Positions 9,008-17,887 of a stretch of DNA of 64,000 bases are shown here, in pieces; the stretch's first letter is position 1, and each line of letters opens with the position of its first letter. The notes beneath the pieces were generated by a model that had not been told where the DNA came from, did no database searches, and saw only the letters and a program-made list of their open reading frames with translations. This DNA is from Bacteroidaceae bacterium (lineage in GTDB: Bacteria > Bacteroidota > Bacteroidia > Bacteroidales > Bacteroidaceae): assembly GCA_024398595.1 (NCBI GenBank), contig JAKSIX010000002.1:27946-91945 (forward strand), read 5' to 3'. Position numbers and translations under genes: made by a program.

Positions 9008-9825
9008 TTGACGAATCAATACAGAAACAGCTGCGCGAACAGTATAATCCGGACGGATCGATGTTACGTGAGATACAGATGTACCTTCTTGATATTTTGT
9101 CAGAGGTTGACCGTGTCTGCCGGGAGAATGGCCTTACATATTGGCTTGATTCAGGAACATTGTTGGGCGCGGTACGGCACGGTGGGTTTATTCCGTGGGA
9201 TGATGACATAGATATATGTATCCTAAGGAAAGACTACAAACGCTTCTGTAAGGTTATGCGTGAATGTCTGCGTCCTCCGTACAAGTTATATGCTATAGAC
9301 TATGACTCGGACTACAATCACAAGTGGCCGCGTATAGTGAACGAAAATATATCAGTGAAGCGTATGGCGCCTGATGGGGCAGTCAGGGAGGAGAAACTTT
9401 GGGTTGATGCTTTTTTAATGTGCAATGGACATCCGTCATACGTGAGGAAAATAGATGCATTGTATGGGCGTTGTTTTCGTCGGGTTCATGGAATTGTGGA
9501 TGATGGTTGGTTGCGCAGGGTCGCAGGATTTGTGGCATTTCCGTTTGCAACATTGCTTGTGATGTTTTCGCGTTTGTATGGTAAGACGTTCTACCGCGAT
9601 ACGCTCGTGCATGATTATGCGTCGGGATTTTATAGTATTCGTAAGGTAGATGATATATTCCCATTGTCGTCTATATCGTTTGAGGGTAGGTACTTTATAT
9701 CTCCTGGTAATCCTGAAGCATATCTGAAAAGGGTGTTCGGAAATTACGAAGAACTTCCTTCAGAGGATAGTAGATTGACTCATAATATGATGGAAGTTAA
9801 TTTGCTTAATTGTCAAAATAAATGA
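9004..9825 (+). CDS. LicD family phosphotransferase
   Basis: This 273-residue LicD family protein belongs to a nucleotidyltransferase-fold group that transfers phosphocholine or related phospho-groups from a CDP carrier to glycans. The hallmark segment YWLDSGTLLGAVRHGG, followed by FIPWDDDIDI, sits at about residues 46-71 and includes the metal-binding acidic residues. It lies directly downstream of the cytidylyltransferase fusion that probably makes its CDP-linked donor. There is no choline uptake or LicA-type kinase gene nearby, so phosphoethanolamine or a derivative is a more likely cargo than phosphocholine. It overlaps its neighbours by ATGA at both ends. A hydrophobic stretch at about residues 168-185 could associate with the membrane. 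Confidence 0.85.
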   Translation: MIDESIQKQLREQYNPDGSMLREIQMYLLDILSEVDRVCRENGLTYWLDSGTLLGAVRHGGFIPWDDDIDICILRKDYKRFCKVMRECLRPPYKLYAIDYDSDYNHKWPRIVNENISVKRMAPDGAVREEKLWVDAFLMCNGHPSYVRKIDALYGRCFRRVHGIVDDGWLRRVAGFVAFPFATLLVMFSRLYGKTFYRDTLVHDYASGFYSIRKVDDIFPLSSISFEGRYFISPGNPEAYLKRVFGNYEELPSEDSRLTHNMMEVNLLNCQNK

Positions 9826-10430
9826 ACGCAGGTGTGATTTTGGCAGGAGACGTTGGATCACGCTCTGGTTTGAACACTCCAAAGCAGTTCTATAAGGTGG
9901 CAGGCAAGACTGTACTGGAACATACTGTTGATGTGTTTGAACGTCACGGGGGAATTGATGAGATTGCAGTAGTGGTCAATTCATCTCTTGTGCGCGAAGT
10001 GGAGAGTATAATCCTGCGTAACAAATGGACCAAACTGAAGAAGGTGCTGATTGGAGGCAAGGAAAGATACTACAATCAGGAGCAGGCGGTGATGGAGATT
10101 ATGAAATATGTTGACGGAAGGAATAGAAATGCTATGGTCAGAAGCCGCTATCAGTCCTGTGCCTATATGTCTTTGAAGCTTGGAATATACGGGAAGAATG
10201 AATATAGGAACAAGTTCCATTTGCTGCGGACGGTGGACATCTTGTCGAACGATTGTCAGACAAAACATGCGAATCTGGTGGTCTGGTGTTCCTTTCATTT
10301 CAGTTATAGGCTGGCTGTCTTTGGAGCGAAGGCGATAAACAAATACCAGGTGCTGAAAAACAAATTGATAGAAATTTGGAATTTGCTTCGTGCTGTAATA
10401 TCTTTAAAGCGTTTTAACTATTCAAGATAA
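9822..10430 (+). CDS. Truncated, chimeric IspD/TarI-like cytidylyltransferase (probably non-functional)
   Basis: Residues 1 to about 100 match the start of IspD/TarI/Bcs1-type CTP:polyol-phosphate cytidylyltransferases (GVILAG then PKQF, AGKTVLEHTVDVFE). Two things are wrong. The nucleotide loop reads AGDVGSR where the family has AGGVGSR. After residue 100 the family sequence, including the DAVRP segment, is absent. It is replaced by about 100 basic and aromatic-rich residues that I do not recognise and that resemble the tail of another protein, possibly a glycosyltransferase. This looks like a deletion fusion within the locus. It overlaps licD by ATGA and ends one base before the SDR/cytidylyltransferase gene. 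It is not the chromosomal MEP-pathway IspD. Confidence 0.55.
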   Translation: MNAGVILAGDVGSRSGLNTPKQFYKVAGKTVLEHTVDVFERHGGIDEIAVVVNSSLVREVESIILRNKWTKLKKVLIGGKERYYNQEQAVMEIMKYVDGRNRNAMVRSRYQSCAYMSLKLGIYGKNEYRNKFHLLRTVDILSNDCQTKHANLVVWCSFHFSYRLAVFGAKAINKYQVLKNKLIEIWNLLRAVISLKRFNYSR

Positions 10431-10431
10431 A

Positions 10432-11619
10432 ATGGGTGCTGCTGAACATAAATATAATAAGGCGTTGGTGATAGGTGGAAGTAACGGCATCGGTCTGAGC
10501 ATTGTGCTGAATCTTGCTGCAATGTGCCGGAACATCGTTATTATGGACAAGGTGGCTCCGGATTGTGAACTGCCGGACAATGTCTCTTATTATCATTATA
10601 ACCTTTTGAATGACTGTTTTGAGGATAATGCCGATACTGCCGGTGTGGGACAGGCTGACATGGATATTCTCGTTGTTACGGCAGGCTTTGGACGTATTGC
10701 TCCATTTGAGACATTCGTGGATAAGGAAATTGACAATGTGTTTGGCGTGAATGCTGTGGCTCTGACAAAAGTTATCAGATATTATTATCCGCGAATGTTG
10801 CATGGCGACAGTTTCTTCTGTGCTGTGATGGGTAGCATTGCGGGACTTGTTGCATCTCCAATGATAAGTCTGTACAGTGCTACGAAGGCTGCCGTATGTA
10901 AATTGACCGAAGGGATAAATGCGGAATTGGAATCTGCAGGATCGTTAAATCGTGTGCTGAATGTATCTCCCGGCTCGATTAAAGGGACAAAGTTTAACGG
11001 TGCATCGGAGAATAATCTGAAATTGACGGAAGGACTTGCGGCTGAGATAATTGAAAGGATGCTTGCACGTGAGCTCTTGTATATTCCTGACTACGATAAT
11101 GTGTATAAGGGCGTGCTGGAACGTTATCATACAGACCCGCATAAATTTGCATCGGACAGTTGCCGCTACAAGATTGGGAGCGGAAGAATGAATTGTAATC
11201 CTCAGTTGAGGGTGGGGTATCTTAGCGGGACATTTGATCTCTTTCATATAGGTCATCTGAATTTGCTGCGCAGGGCTAAGGAATGTTGTGATTATTTGGT
11301 TGTCGGTGTCCATAAGGATGCGTCACATAAAGGGAAGGAAACTTTTATCCCGTACGAGGAGCGTTGTGACATACTCCGTAATATCAAGTATGTTGATAAG
11401 GTTATTCAGAGTCTGCCGGAGGATGATGAGATATACAGACAAGGTATTGTGAAATATGACTGCCTGTTTGTAGGCAGTGACTACAAGGGAACCGAGCGTT
11501 TCAACCGCTACGAGGCCTATTTTGCCGACAAGAACGTGAGAATAATATACTTCCCATATACCCAAGGCACAAGCAGTACGCGACTTCGTAATGCTCTGGA
11601 TGCGATATCAGAGAAATAA
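10432..11619 (+). CDS. Fusion: short-chain dehydrogenase + TagD-like cytidylyltransferase
   Basis: Residues 1 to about 255 are a classical SDR, with the cofactor loop GGSNGIG, a catalytic Ser in VMGSIAG, and Tyr148-x3-Lys152 in YSATK. Residues about 260-395 are a TagD/GCT-type cytidylyltransferase with SGTFDLFHIGHLNLL, whose HIGH motif is at 272-275, and a C-terminal GTSSTRLRN that corresponds to the RTxGISTT element. The likely job is reduction of a keto-sugar phosphate to a polyol phosphate followed by CTP activation. TarI/TarJ and Bcs1 do this with an unrelated IspD-fold cytidylyltransferase. The polyol (glycerol, ribitol or other) cannot be told. It is followed after one base by the TagF-like gene that would use the CDP-polyol. 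Confidence 0.8.
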   Translation: MGAAEHKYNKALVIGGSNGIGLSIVLNLAAMCRNIVIMDKVAPDCELPDNVSYYHYNLLNDCFEDNADTAGVGQADMDILVVTAGFGRIAPFETFVDKEIDNVFGVNAVALTKVIRYYYPRMLHGDSFFCAVMGSIAGLVASPMISLYSATKAAVCKLTEGINAELESAGSLNRVLNVSPGSIKGTKFNGASENNLKLTEGLAAEIIERMLARELLYIPDYDNVYKGVLERYHTDPHKFASDSCRYKIGSGRMNCNPQLRVGYLSGTFDLFHIGHLNLLRRAKECCDYLVVGVHKDASHKGKETFIPYEERCDILRNIKYVDKVIQSLPEDDEIYRQGIVKYDCLFVGSDYKGTERFNRYEAYFADKNVRIIYFPYTQGTSSTRLRNALDAISEK

Positions 11620-11620
11620 T

Positions 11621-12817
11621 ATGAAATTCCTGGCATATCTGATTTGCTATTTTATTTATCCGTTCTCGTTCCTGTTTCCACGGGACAGCCGGAAATATGC
11701 CTTTGGCAGTTTCCGTGGAGCGTTTAACGACAATGCGAAACATTTATTCATATATGCGTCGCAGCATTGTTCCGATGCCCGTTGCGTATGGCTCTCGCCG
11801 GACAGGAAAACTGTGGCTCTTGTGCGCCGTCTGGGCTTCGAAAGCTATTATGTACTTTCTCCAAGAGGGGCGTGGTATGCATTGACAGCCAGATACTGGT
11901 TTGTAAATTCCTATTCCAATGATATTTTCTTCAGTTTCTCCGGTGGTGCTGTAATCATTAATCTGTGGCACGGACTTACGATAAAACGTATAGAATTTGG
12001 AATAACCACCGGTGATTTGGCTGACAGATATGTGAAAAAAACATTGAAAGAACGGTTCTATCATCCTCAGGTGTATATCCGACCGGATTATGTGCTGTCA
12101 TCCTCACACTTTCAATCTGAGATATTTGCCAAGGATTTCAGGATTGATATATCACGTTGCTTGGAGTTCGGCTATCCGCGCAATTACCTGTTGGGACGCT
12201 CTTTTCAGGAGAGAATGGATTTCGCCTCCAAGTTTGAACCGGAGCAGGCGCGTGAGGTTCTGAATATGTTGCGTAATTATTCCAGAAGTTACATCTATAT
12301 GCCTACGTGGCGTGACTCGCAACGTGAGGTTTTTGTGCAGAGTCTGGATCTGAATGCGTTGAACGGGATACTTGCTGACAGGAACGAACTGATGCTTCTC
12401 AAACCCCATGCTAATACAATTGTAGATAATGTTGAGTCTCTGTCAAATATCAGACTTTTGGACAACAGACTGGATATTTACTCCATTATACCTGACATTG
12501 ATGTGCTTATATCAGATTATTCCTCTATTATTCAGGATTTCCTGCTTATGAGTGGCAAAGGGCTGATATTGTATCTGTATGATTATAAAGACTATGCCAC
12601 CGGACGTGATTTCGAGATTGACTATGAGGCAATAATGCCGGGAGTCAGGGCTTACGATTTCGGAATGCTGCGGCAAGCCATTCAAAATGACTGTATAGTT
12701 CCAGAGGAGGAACGCAGGCGTTTCATTGGGCTGTTCTGGGGCAATAGCTTGAATATCAATTCTTCTGACGAGATAATAGGCTTTGTGCACTCTTTGGATA
12801 GAAAAATTTACAAATAG
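11621..12817 (+). CDS. CDP-glycerol:poly(glycerophosphate) glycerophosphotransferase family (TagF/TagB-like)
   Basis: This 398-residue member of the Glyphos_transf family transfers polyol phosphate from CDP-polyol in teichoic acid and some Gram-negative capsule synthesis. Typical family segments are NLWHGLTIKRIEF, with the catalytic His, PTWRDS, LLKPHAN, with a second conserved His, and DVLISDYSSIIQDFLL. An in-frame ATG 30 bases upstream lies inside the previous gene, so the ATG at 11621, one base after that stop codon, is chosen. The N-terminal hydrophobic stretch could peripherally anchor it at the inner membrane. Its presence beside a CDP-polyol synthase is the main evidence that the glycan has a polyol-phosphate backbone or branch. 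Confidence 0.88.
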   Translation: MKFLAYLICYFIYPFSFLFPRDSRKYAFGSFRGAFNDNAKHLFIYASQHCSDARCVWLSPDRKTVALVRRLGFESYYVLSPRGAWYALTARYWFVNSYSNDIFFSFSGGAVIINLWHGLTIKRIEFGITTGDLADRYVKKTLKERFYHPQVYIRPDYVLSSSHFQSEIFAKDFRIDISRCLEFGYPRNYLLGRSFQERMDFASKFEPEQAREVLNMLRNYSRSYIYMPTWRDSQREVFVQSLDLNALNGILADRNELMLLKPHANTIVDNVESLSNIRLLDNRLDIYSIIPDIDVLISDYSSIIQDFLLMSGKGLILYLYDYKDYATGRDFEIDYEAIMPGVRAYDFGMLRQAIQNDCIVPEEERRRFIGLFWGNSLNINSSDEIIGFVHSLDRKIYK

Positions 12818-12885
12818 CTGTTTCCTATACGAAGGATTGGGGAACTTGAATAATAGCAATTCGGTAACTTACGAAACCTAAATAA

Positions 12886-13785
12886 ATGATATCGGTTATT
12901 ATCTGTACATATAATAGGGACAAGTATATATATAATGTATTACGCAGTCTTGCAGAGGGATCTTATCCTCGCGACAAATATGAGATTGTAGTTGTTGACA
13001 ACAACTGTACCGATAATACGCAGGAAGAGCTGGAGCGGTTTGCCGCAGATTACCCCGATGTCGCTATAAAAACGGTGACGGAGTTTGAACAGGGTTTGTC
13101 ACACGCACGAAACCGCGGAATACTTGAGTCCGGCGGTGATATACTGGTGTATGTTGATGATGATGCGACAGTGAATAAGGAATACCTGTCGGTATATGAT
13201 GAATTCTTCTTGCGTAATGCTGGAATTGAGGCGGCGGGTGGACCTGTAATACCTTACTATGAGGATGGGACTGAGCCGGAGTGGATGACCTATCATCTGA
13301 GAAGGCTGCTTACGGGGTATCTGTACTTCGGCGACAAGGAACGTGATTTCCCCGGGGACAATTATCCGGGTGGAGGCAATGCCGCCTATAGAAAAAAAGT
13401 ATTCGATACCGTAGGCTTGTACAATGTTGAGTTAGGTCGAAAAGGAGACAGTCTGGCAGGTGGCGAGGAAAAGGACATCTTCAATAAGATGACATCTGCC
13501 GGAATGCGCTTCCGGTATTTGCCTGGGGCAATTCTGTATCATAGTATTCCACATTATAAATTGGAACGGGACTATTTTGACCGTGTAACGTGCGGAATAG
13601 GTGAGAGCGAACGCAAACGCACTCTGAGAATATCCAGAACTGCATATCTTAAGCGTCTCGTCAAAGAAGGAGTGAAATGGTGCGGCACATTGGTACTTTG
13701 GATTATATACCTGTTCCGTGGACGTGTGAGGTGCGGCAACATGCTGGTAAGATTCCGCTGGAATGTAACGAGAAAGTTACTTTGA
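12886..13785 (+). CDS. Glycosyltransferase family 2 protein
   Basis: This 299-residue GT-A fold transferase starts with the GT2 signature MISVIICTYNRDKY. It has VVDNNCTDNT, the metal-binding VYVDDDAT at about residues 89-96, GGGNAAYRK, and the likely catalytic acidic pair in GGEEKDIF. The C-terminus is basic with one hydrophobic segment and may touch the membrane. It would add one sugar to the lipid-linked glycan, but neither donor nor acceptor can be inferred. It is the last gene of the operon, 68 bases after the TagF-like gene, and its end overlaps the convergent YfhO gene by 9 bases. It is the only conventional sugar transferase in the cluster. Confidence 0.88.
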   Translation: MISVIICTYNRDKYIYNVLRSLAEGSYPRDKYEIVVVDNNCTDNTQEELERFAADYPDVAIKTVTEFEQGLSHARNRGILESGGDILVYVDDDATVNKEYLSVYDEFFLRNAGIEAAGGPVIPYYEDGTEPEWMTYHLRRLLTGYLYFGDKERDFPGDNYPGGGNAAYRKKVFDTVGLYNVELGRKGDSLAGGEEKDIFNKMTSAGMRFRYLPGAILYHSIPHYKLERDYFDRVTCGIGESERKRTLRISRTAYLKRLVKEGVKWCGTLVLWIIYLFRGRVRCGNMLVRFRWNVTRKLL

Positions 13786-16218
13786 TGTTCTCCTGCTTCG
13801 TACAACCTGCCCGATTATGAGACATAACGTTATCAGATACATCGTGCAGATGCATATTATGCTTATCGTATCTCCCTTTACCACGCTGTCGGGCGCAAAT
13901 TCAAAGTGGATTATGTGATGTCCTGCCGGTACGTTGAGCGCACGTAATGTGTAGTCCGCACGGAAATGTGGGGTAAACTTGCCATCAATGTAGGCCTTCC
14001 AACCGTATGGATAGTATATTTCTGAGAATACTATTGTGCCGTCCTGTGATGACTCGCTTTCATAGTCAATATATCGCGGAGTGTATTTGGTTAGCCTTAC
14101 TGAGGCTGTACTGTCTTTAGTGTTGATCGGGTTTCCGACGAATTCTGAGAACGTCCTGTCCAATACGGCAGTGGTGTGCAGATTGATGGTGCCCAGCGCC
14201 TCGTCTTCCTGGTTGGCATTATCGACAATCAGGAGAGTGTCAACGTACCACGCGTTGCCCATGGCCTGAGTATTACGCATCGGGGTTGGGTTACCCTCAT
14301 TATCCACCGTTATGATATATTTCGCATTCAGCATACTTATCACATTCATGTCCATCTTGGATATGTGATTGTCAATAAGATCCTGATAGCGGCGCAATTT
14401 GGCAGCTGAATAACCGCCGAGAGACTTCAGATAGTATGATGTGCGTGCATCGCTGAATGTATTTGTCGCAAGATTCAGGACACGGAAATGCGGATCATTG
14501 TCAGCAAGAATCTGCTTTTCGTATGGCTGGATGTTGAACTGGCTGCTTTTCTGTCTGGCGCTGACGAAATTGCTGTCATTGAAATAGCGCCTGTCAACCG
14601 GCCACAGGTCTGCCAGTACCAGAATACCCATAATGAGTGTAATGATGCAGGCGTTCAATATGCCTTTGACATAAAGCCACAGTGTCAGTGCAGCTCCGAC
14701 AATGAACAGGAGTGAGCGGAAAGAGTCACTTATCAGTAGTGACTGACGTTCTGTAATAATTCCCTGATATATAAAGTCCGGGAGTGAGTCCAGTCTTATA
14801 TCCGATGCTCCGCTGAATGGGAATAATGATTTCCCGAATAGAATAAGAACAAGGCATAAACCAGCTGTGATTCCCGCCGAGAGATATATTCCTTTCAGTG
14901 CTTTTGCCTTATCTGCTGTTCCATTGATTATGTCACGTATCGCCATGAACCCGAGCAGCGGCATTGTTATTTCCGCTATTATCAGGATTGATGATACAGA
15001 CCGGAATTTGTTGTACAGTGGGAAGAATTTGAAAAATGCGGATGTCAGCGGCATGAAGTTATGTCCCCAGGCGAGTGCAATGGAAAATATGGTGGCTGCC
15101 AAAATAGCCCATTTGTATGCTCCTTTTACCAGTATCAGTCCCAATACGAACAGGAAGCATACTACAGCACCCATATAGACGTTGCCGGATGTGCCTGGCT
15201 GGTCTCCCCAGTACAGTGGTATGGATTTGCAGAACTGTGCTGCGCTTTGTCTGTCTATACCTTTTGCCACCAATGTCTTATATAGTTTGGAGTCTGTTCC
15301 GACATCTACGGAAGATGCTCCGCCCATAACACCGGGGACTAAAAATGAAAGACTCTCGTCAATGCCGTAACTCCATAGGGTCGCATATTCAATGCTGAGG
15401 CCGGAATCCTTTGGGCCGCTATCTCTTGAATCCAGATCAGAATGTCCGCCGCGTATCGTTTCCGTCATATATTCCCTGTTGGCGAAAACATTGGCGCAGT
15501 TCGTGCCTAATCCTATACCTAACGATGCTGCGAATATTATCAGTGCGATGAAGAAATCCTTCAGCCTTTTTTCGTGGATGTGTATATACAACTCTGCCAA
15601 TGTCAATGTGCCGATCAACATACATATATAGTATGACATCTGAGGATGCCTGGTGAATATGATAGCTGTCGGAAAAGCTGTGAGTATGAATCCTAATCCA
15701 TATTTTTTCTTGAATATCAGTTTGAATCCACCTATGACTATAGCCATAAAACCTATTGTGAATGTCTTGGTTATGTGGCCTGCCGGAATAATGACGATGA
15801 AATATGATGAAAGTGCAATTGCGATTGCTCCTGCCAGACTTAGCCATTTGTCTATGTCAAAGCAGCGCAACATTATGAAGAATCCGATGAAATATATAAT
15901 CAGGATGACAGGTGTCCTGCTGTTTCCGGCATTGTTCATTATGGCTCTGAATGGCTTGAGCAGTGCGTCCGATTTATAATGGTTGCCTCCTATCTGATAC
16001 GTTGGCATTCCGCAGAAACTTGAGCCTGTCCAGAATGAATGGTCGCCGGTATCATGGCTGTATTGTCTGACTTCCTGCACCATTCCTTCGTATGTTGTCA
16101 CATCTCCTGCATAGAGAATCTTCCCGCCAAGTGATGGGGCACAATAAATACAGGCCAAAGCAATGAATATGAACAGTGCTGTGACGTATGCACCGTATTT
16201 GCTGAAAAACTTCTTCAT
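13777..16218 (-). CDS. YfhO family multi-pass membrane protein
   Basis: This 813-residue YfhO-family protein has about 12 or more membrane helices and a long C-terminal extracytoplasmic domain. The N-terminus has the large loop SLGGKILYAGDVTTYEG then HSFWTGSSFCGMPTYQIGG, which is typical of Bacteroidetes YfhO proteins. YfhO proteins are GT-C-like. In Bacillus, relatives glycosylate lipoteichoic acid using lipid-linked sugars, but the function in Bacteroidetes is not established. The gene is the third of a yggS - acyl ligase - yfhO operon, starting 4 bases after the ligase stop. A link with the neighbouring glycan operon is tempting but not shown, since this family is also found away from such loci. 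Confidence 0.82.
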   Translation of the reverse strand: MKKFFSKYGAYVTALFIFIALACIYCAPSLGGKILYAGDVTTYEGMVQEVRQYSHDTGDHSFWTGSSFCGMPTYQIGGNHYKSDALLKPFRAIMNNAGNSRTPVILIIYFIGFFIMLRCFDIDKWLSLAGAIAIALSSYFIVIIPAGHITKTFTIGFMAIVIGGFKLIFKKKYGLGFILTAFPTAIIFTRHPQMSYYICMLIGTLTLAELYIHIHEKRLKDFFIALIIFAASLGIGLGTNCANVFANREYMTETIRGGHSDLDSRDSGPKDSGLSIEYATLWSYGIDESLSFLVPGVMGGASSVDVGTDSKLYKTLVAKGIDRQSAAQFCKSIPLYWGDQPGTSGNVYMGAVVCFLFVLGLILVKGAYKWAILAATIFSIALAWGHNFMPLTSAFFKFFPLYNKFRSVSSILIIAEITMPLLGFMAIRDIINGTADKAKALKGIYLSAGITAGLCLVLILFGKSLFPFSGASDIRLDSLPDFIYQGIITERQSLLISDSFRSLLFIVGAALTLWLYVKGILNACIITLIMGILVLADLWPVDRRYFNDSNFVSARQKSSQFNIQPYEKQILADNDPHFRVLNLATNTFSDARTSYYLKSLGGYSAAKLRRYQDLIDNHISKMDMNVISMLNAKYIITVDNEGNPTPMRNTQAMGNAWYVDTLLIVDNANQEDEALGTINLHTTAVLDRTFSEFVGNPINTKDSTASVRLTKYTPRYIDYESESSQDGTIVFSEIYYPYGWKAYIDGKFTPHFRADYTLRALNVPAGHHIIHFEFAPDSVVKGDTISIICICTMYLITLCLIIGQVVRSRRTSK

Positions 16219-16222
16219 CGTT

Positions 16223-17884
16223 TTATTCTTTTTGGTAGAGGAAACGCTTGATGCTCTTTTTGGGTGTCTTCTCGAATTCCTCGTTGTATATTCTTATCTG
16301 TGAAATCTGCTCGTATGCAGGCAGCTCCCTGTTGAGCTCGCTGCGGTTGCTTTCCATCGTAGCCGGTATCTGTTCTTCCTTAAGACCGAGGTTCATTGCC
16401 TCGTCGAAGTCCGGATATACAAGTGCTACAAGCTTGCCGTTCTCGCTTATGACGACAGATTCGGACACGCAAGGCATATTGTTGAGCTTGTCCTCTATCT
16501 CCTCAGGATATATGTTCTGTCCTGAAGGCCCGAGTATCATACTCTTGCTGCGTCCTTTGATGAATACGTTGCCGTCCCTGTCCATTATGCCGAGGTCGCC
16601 TGTGTACATCCAACCGTCTGCGTCTATTGTCTCTTCTGTAAGTTTTTCGTTCTTGTAATATCCCAGCATTACGTTCGGCCCCCGGCAGACAATCTCGCCC
16701 GGTATATGTTCGGGATCGCTGCTCAATATTTTGACTTCCATTCCGTATGCGGCCTTTCCGCAGGAGCCGGGTACGAAAGTCTTCCAGTCCTCGTAGCATA
16801 TTATCGGGCCGCATTCGGTGGCTCCGTAGCCTACAGTGTATGGGAAATGTACCGAGTGAAGGAAATTCTCCACTTCCTGATTGAATGCCGCTCCGCCTAT
16901 GATTATCTGGTAGAACTCCCCTCCGAACGAGTTGATCAGCTCCTTGCGGATTTTTCTGTTTATCTGGTCATTTACCACGGGCACCTTCAGCAGAAGCCTC
17001 ATCTGCGTGGTCTCAAGTCTTGGAAGTACATTCTTCTTGATGATTTTTTCGATGACTAGCGGTACGGCTATTATGACTTTGGGCTTTATGTCGTGGAACG
17101 CCTGGAAAATTACCTTCGGGCTCGGCAGACGTGTGAGGAAATAAACGTGACACCCGATTGTAATCTCGTAGATGAATTCGTAGGCGAAACTGTACATATG
17201 TGCCATAGGCAACATTGAAATCACCTGATCGCCGGCCTTGAGGGTGGACATGACTCTTCTTGCAAATTCCCTGTTGTTCTCAAGTGAACGGTACGGAAGC
17301 ATTACGCCCTTGGAGAAACCCGTTGAGCCGGATGTGTAATTGATCATTGCCAGACTGTCCGACGGCGGTATGGCATAGCATACATTGGATGGCGTGAAGT
17401 CCTTCGGGTACTTCTTCCCGAACAGCTCGTTCAGATGCTCGCGGGCTTCCGTCAGGTCTTCACTGCGCGATATTGCAAGCGAGAAATCGTCAATGATAAT
17501 GATTCCGGTCAGTTCCGGCATCATGGATTCATTCAGGTTCTCCCATATATGGTCGCCTGCGAACAGAAGCTTCGCATCGGAGTGGTTGACTATGTTGTGA
17601 ATGTTGTTTGGCTTGAACTCGTGCAGGATGGGGACTATTACAGTTCCGTAGGACATCGCGGCCAGACACGCCGATGCCCAGTTGGCGCAGTTCCTGCCGC
17701 ACAATGCAATCTTGTCTCCGGGCTTGATGCCGGCAGCCTGAAACAGGATGTGCAGTTTTGCTATCCTCCTTGCAATGTCGCGATACAGCAGTGTCGTTCC
17801 TTTGTAGTCGGTAAGTGCCTCAAGATCCCAATTCTTCCTGATGCTGTCCTGAATGCAGGAAATAAGTGATGTGCCGGAGTCCAT
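16223..17884 (-). CDS. AMP-binding (long-chain) acyl-CoA ligase family protein, copy B
   Basis: This 553-residue adenylate-forming enzyme is a clear paralogue of the gene at 2492-4195. It has the same motifs: NYTSGSTGFSKGVMLPY, GYGATECGPIICYE, GWMYTGDLG, KGRSKSMILGPSGQNIYPEEIE and KTPKKSIKRFLYQKE. The starting MDSGTSLISCIQDSIRKNW aligns with the start chosen for copy A. It probably activates a long-chain fatty acid. It sits between yggS (3 bases away) and yfhO (4 bases away) on the same strand, so the three are likely one transcript. The conserved 3' ends of the two ligase genes share runs of 14-17 identical bases, which shows they are related copies rather than distant family members. Confidence 0.85.
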   Translation of the reverse strand: MDSGTSLISCIQDSIRKNWDLEALTDYKGTTLLYRDIARRIAKLHILFQAAGIKPGDKIALCGRNCANWASACLAAMSYGTVIVPILHEFKPNNIHNIVNHSDAKLLFAGDHIWENLNESMMPELTGIIIIDDFSLAISRSEDLTEAREHLNELFGKKYPKDFTPSNVCYAIPPSDSLAMINYTSGSTGFSKGVMLPYRSLENNREFARRVMSTLKAGDQVISMLPMAHMYSFAYEFIYEITIGCHVYFLTRLPSPKVIFQAFHDIKPKVIIAVPLVIEKIIKKNVLPRLETTQMRLLLKVPVVNDQINRKIRKELINSFGGEFYQIIIGGAAFNQEVENFLHSVHFPYTVGYGATECGPIICYEDWKTFVPGSCGKAAYGMEVKILSSDPEHIPGEIVCRGPNVMLGYYKNEKLTEETIDADGWMYTGDLGIMDRDGNVFIKGRSKSMILGPSGQNIYPEEIEDKLNNMPCVSESVVISENGKLVALVYPDFDEAMNLGLKEEQIPATMESNRSELNRELPAYEQISQIRIYNEEFEKTPKKSIKRFLYQKE

Positions 17885-17887
17885 ATA

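Noticed and set aside
9822..10430. Housekeeping IspD of the MEP isoprenoid pathway
   Set aside because: The gene is truncated, has a changed nucleotide loop and sits inside a glycan operon.
11621..12817. TagF-like gene as evidence of a Gram-positive host
   Set aside because: SusC/SusD pairs, a TamL-like protein and Bacteroidetes promoters throughout the window contradict this. The family also occurs in Gram-negative capsule loci.
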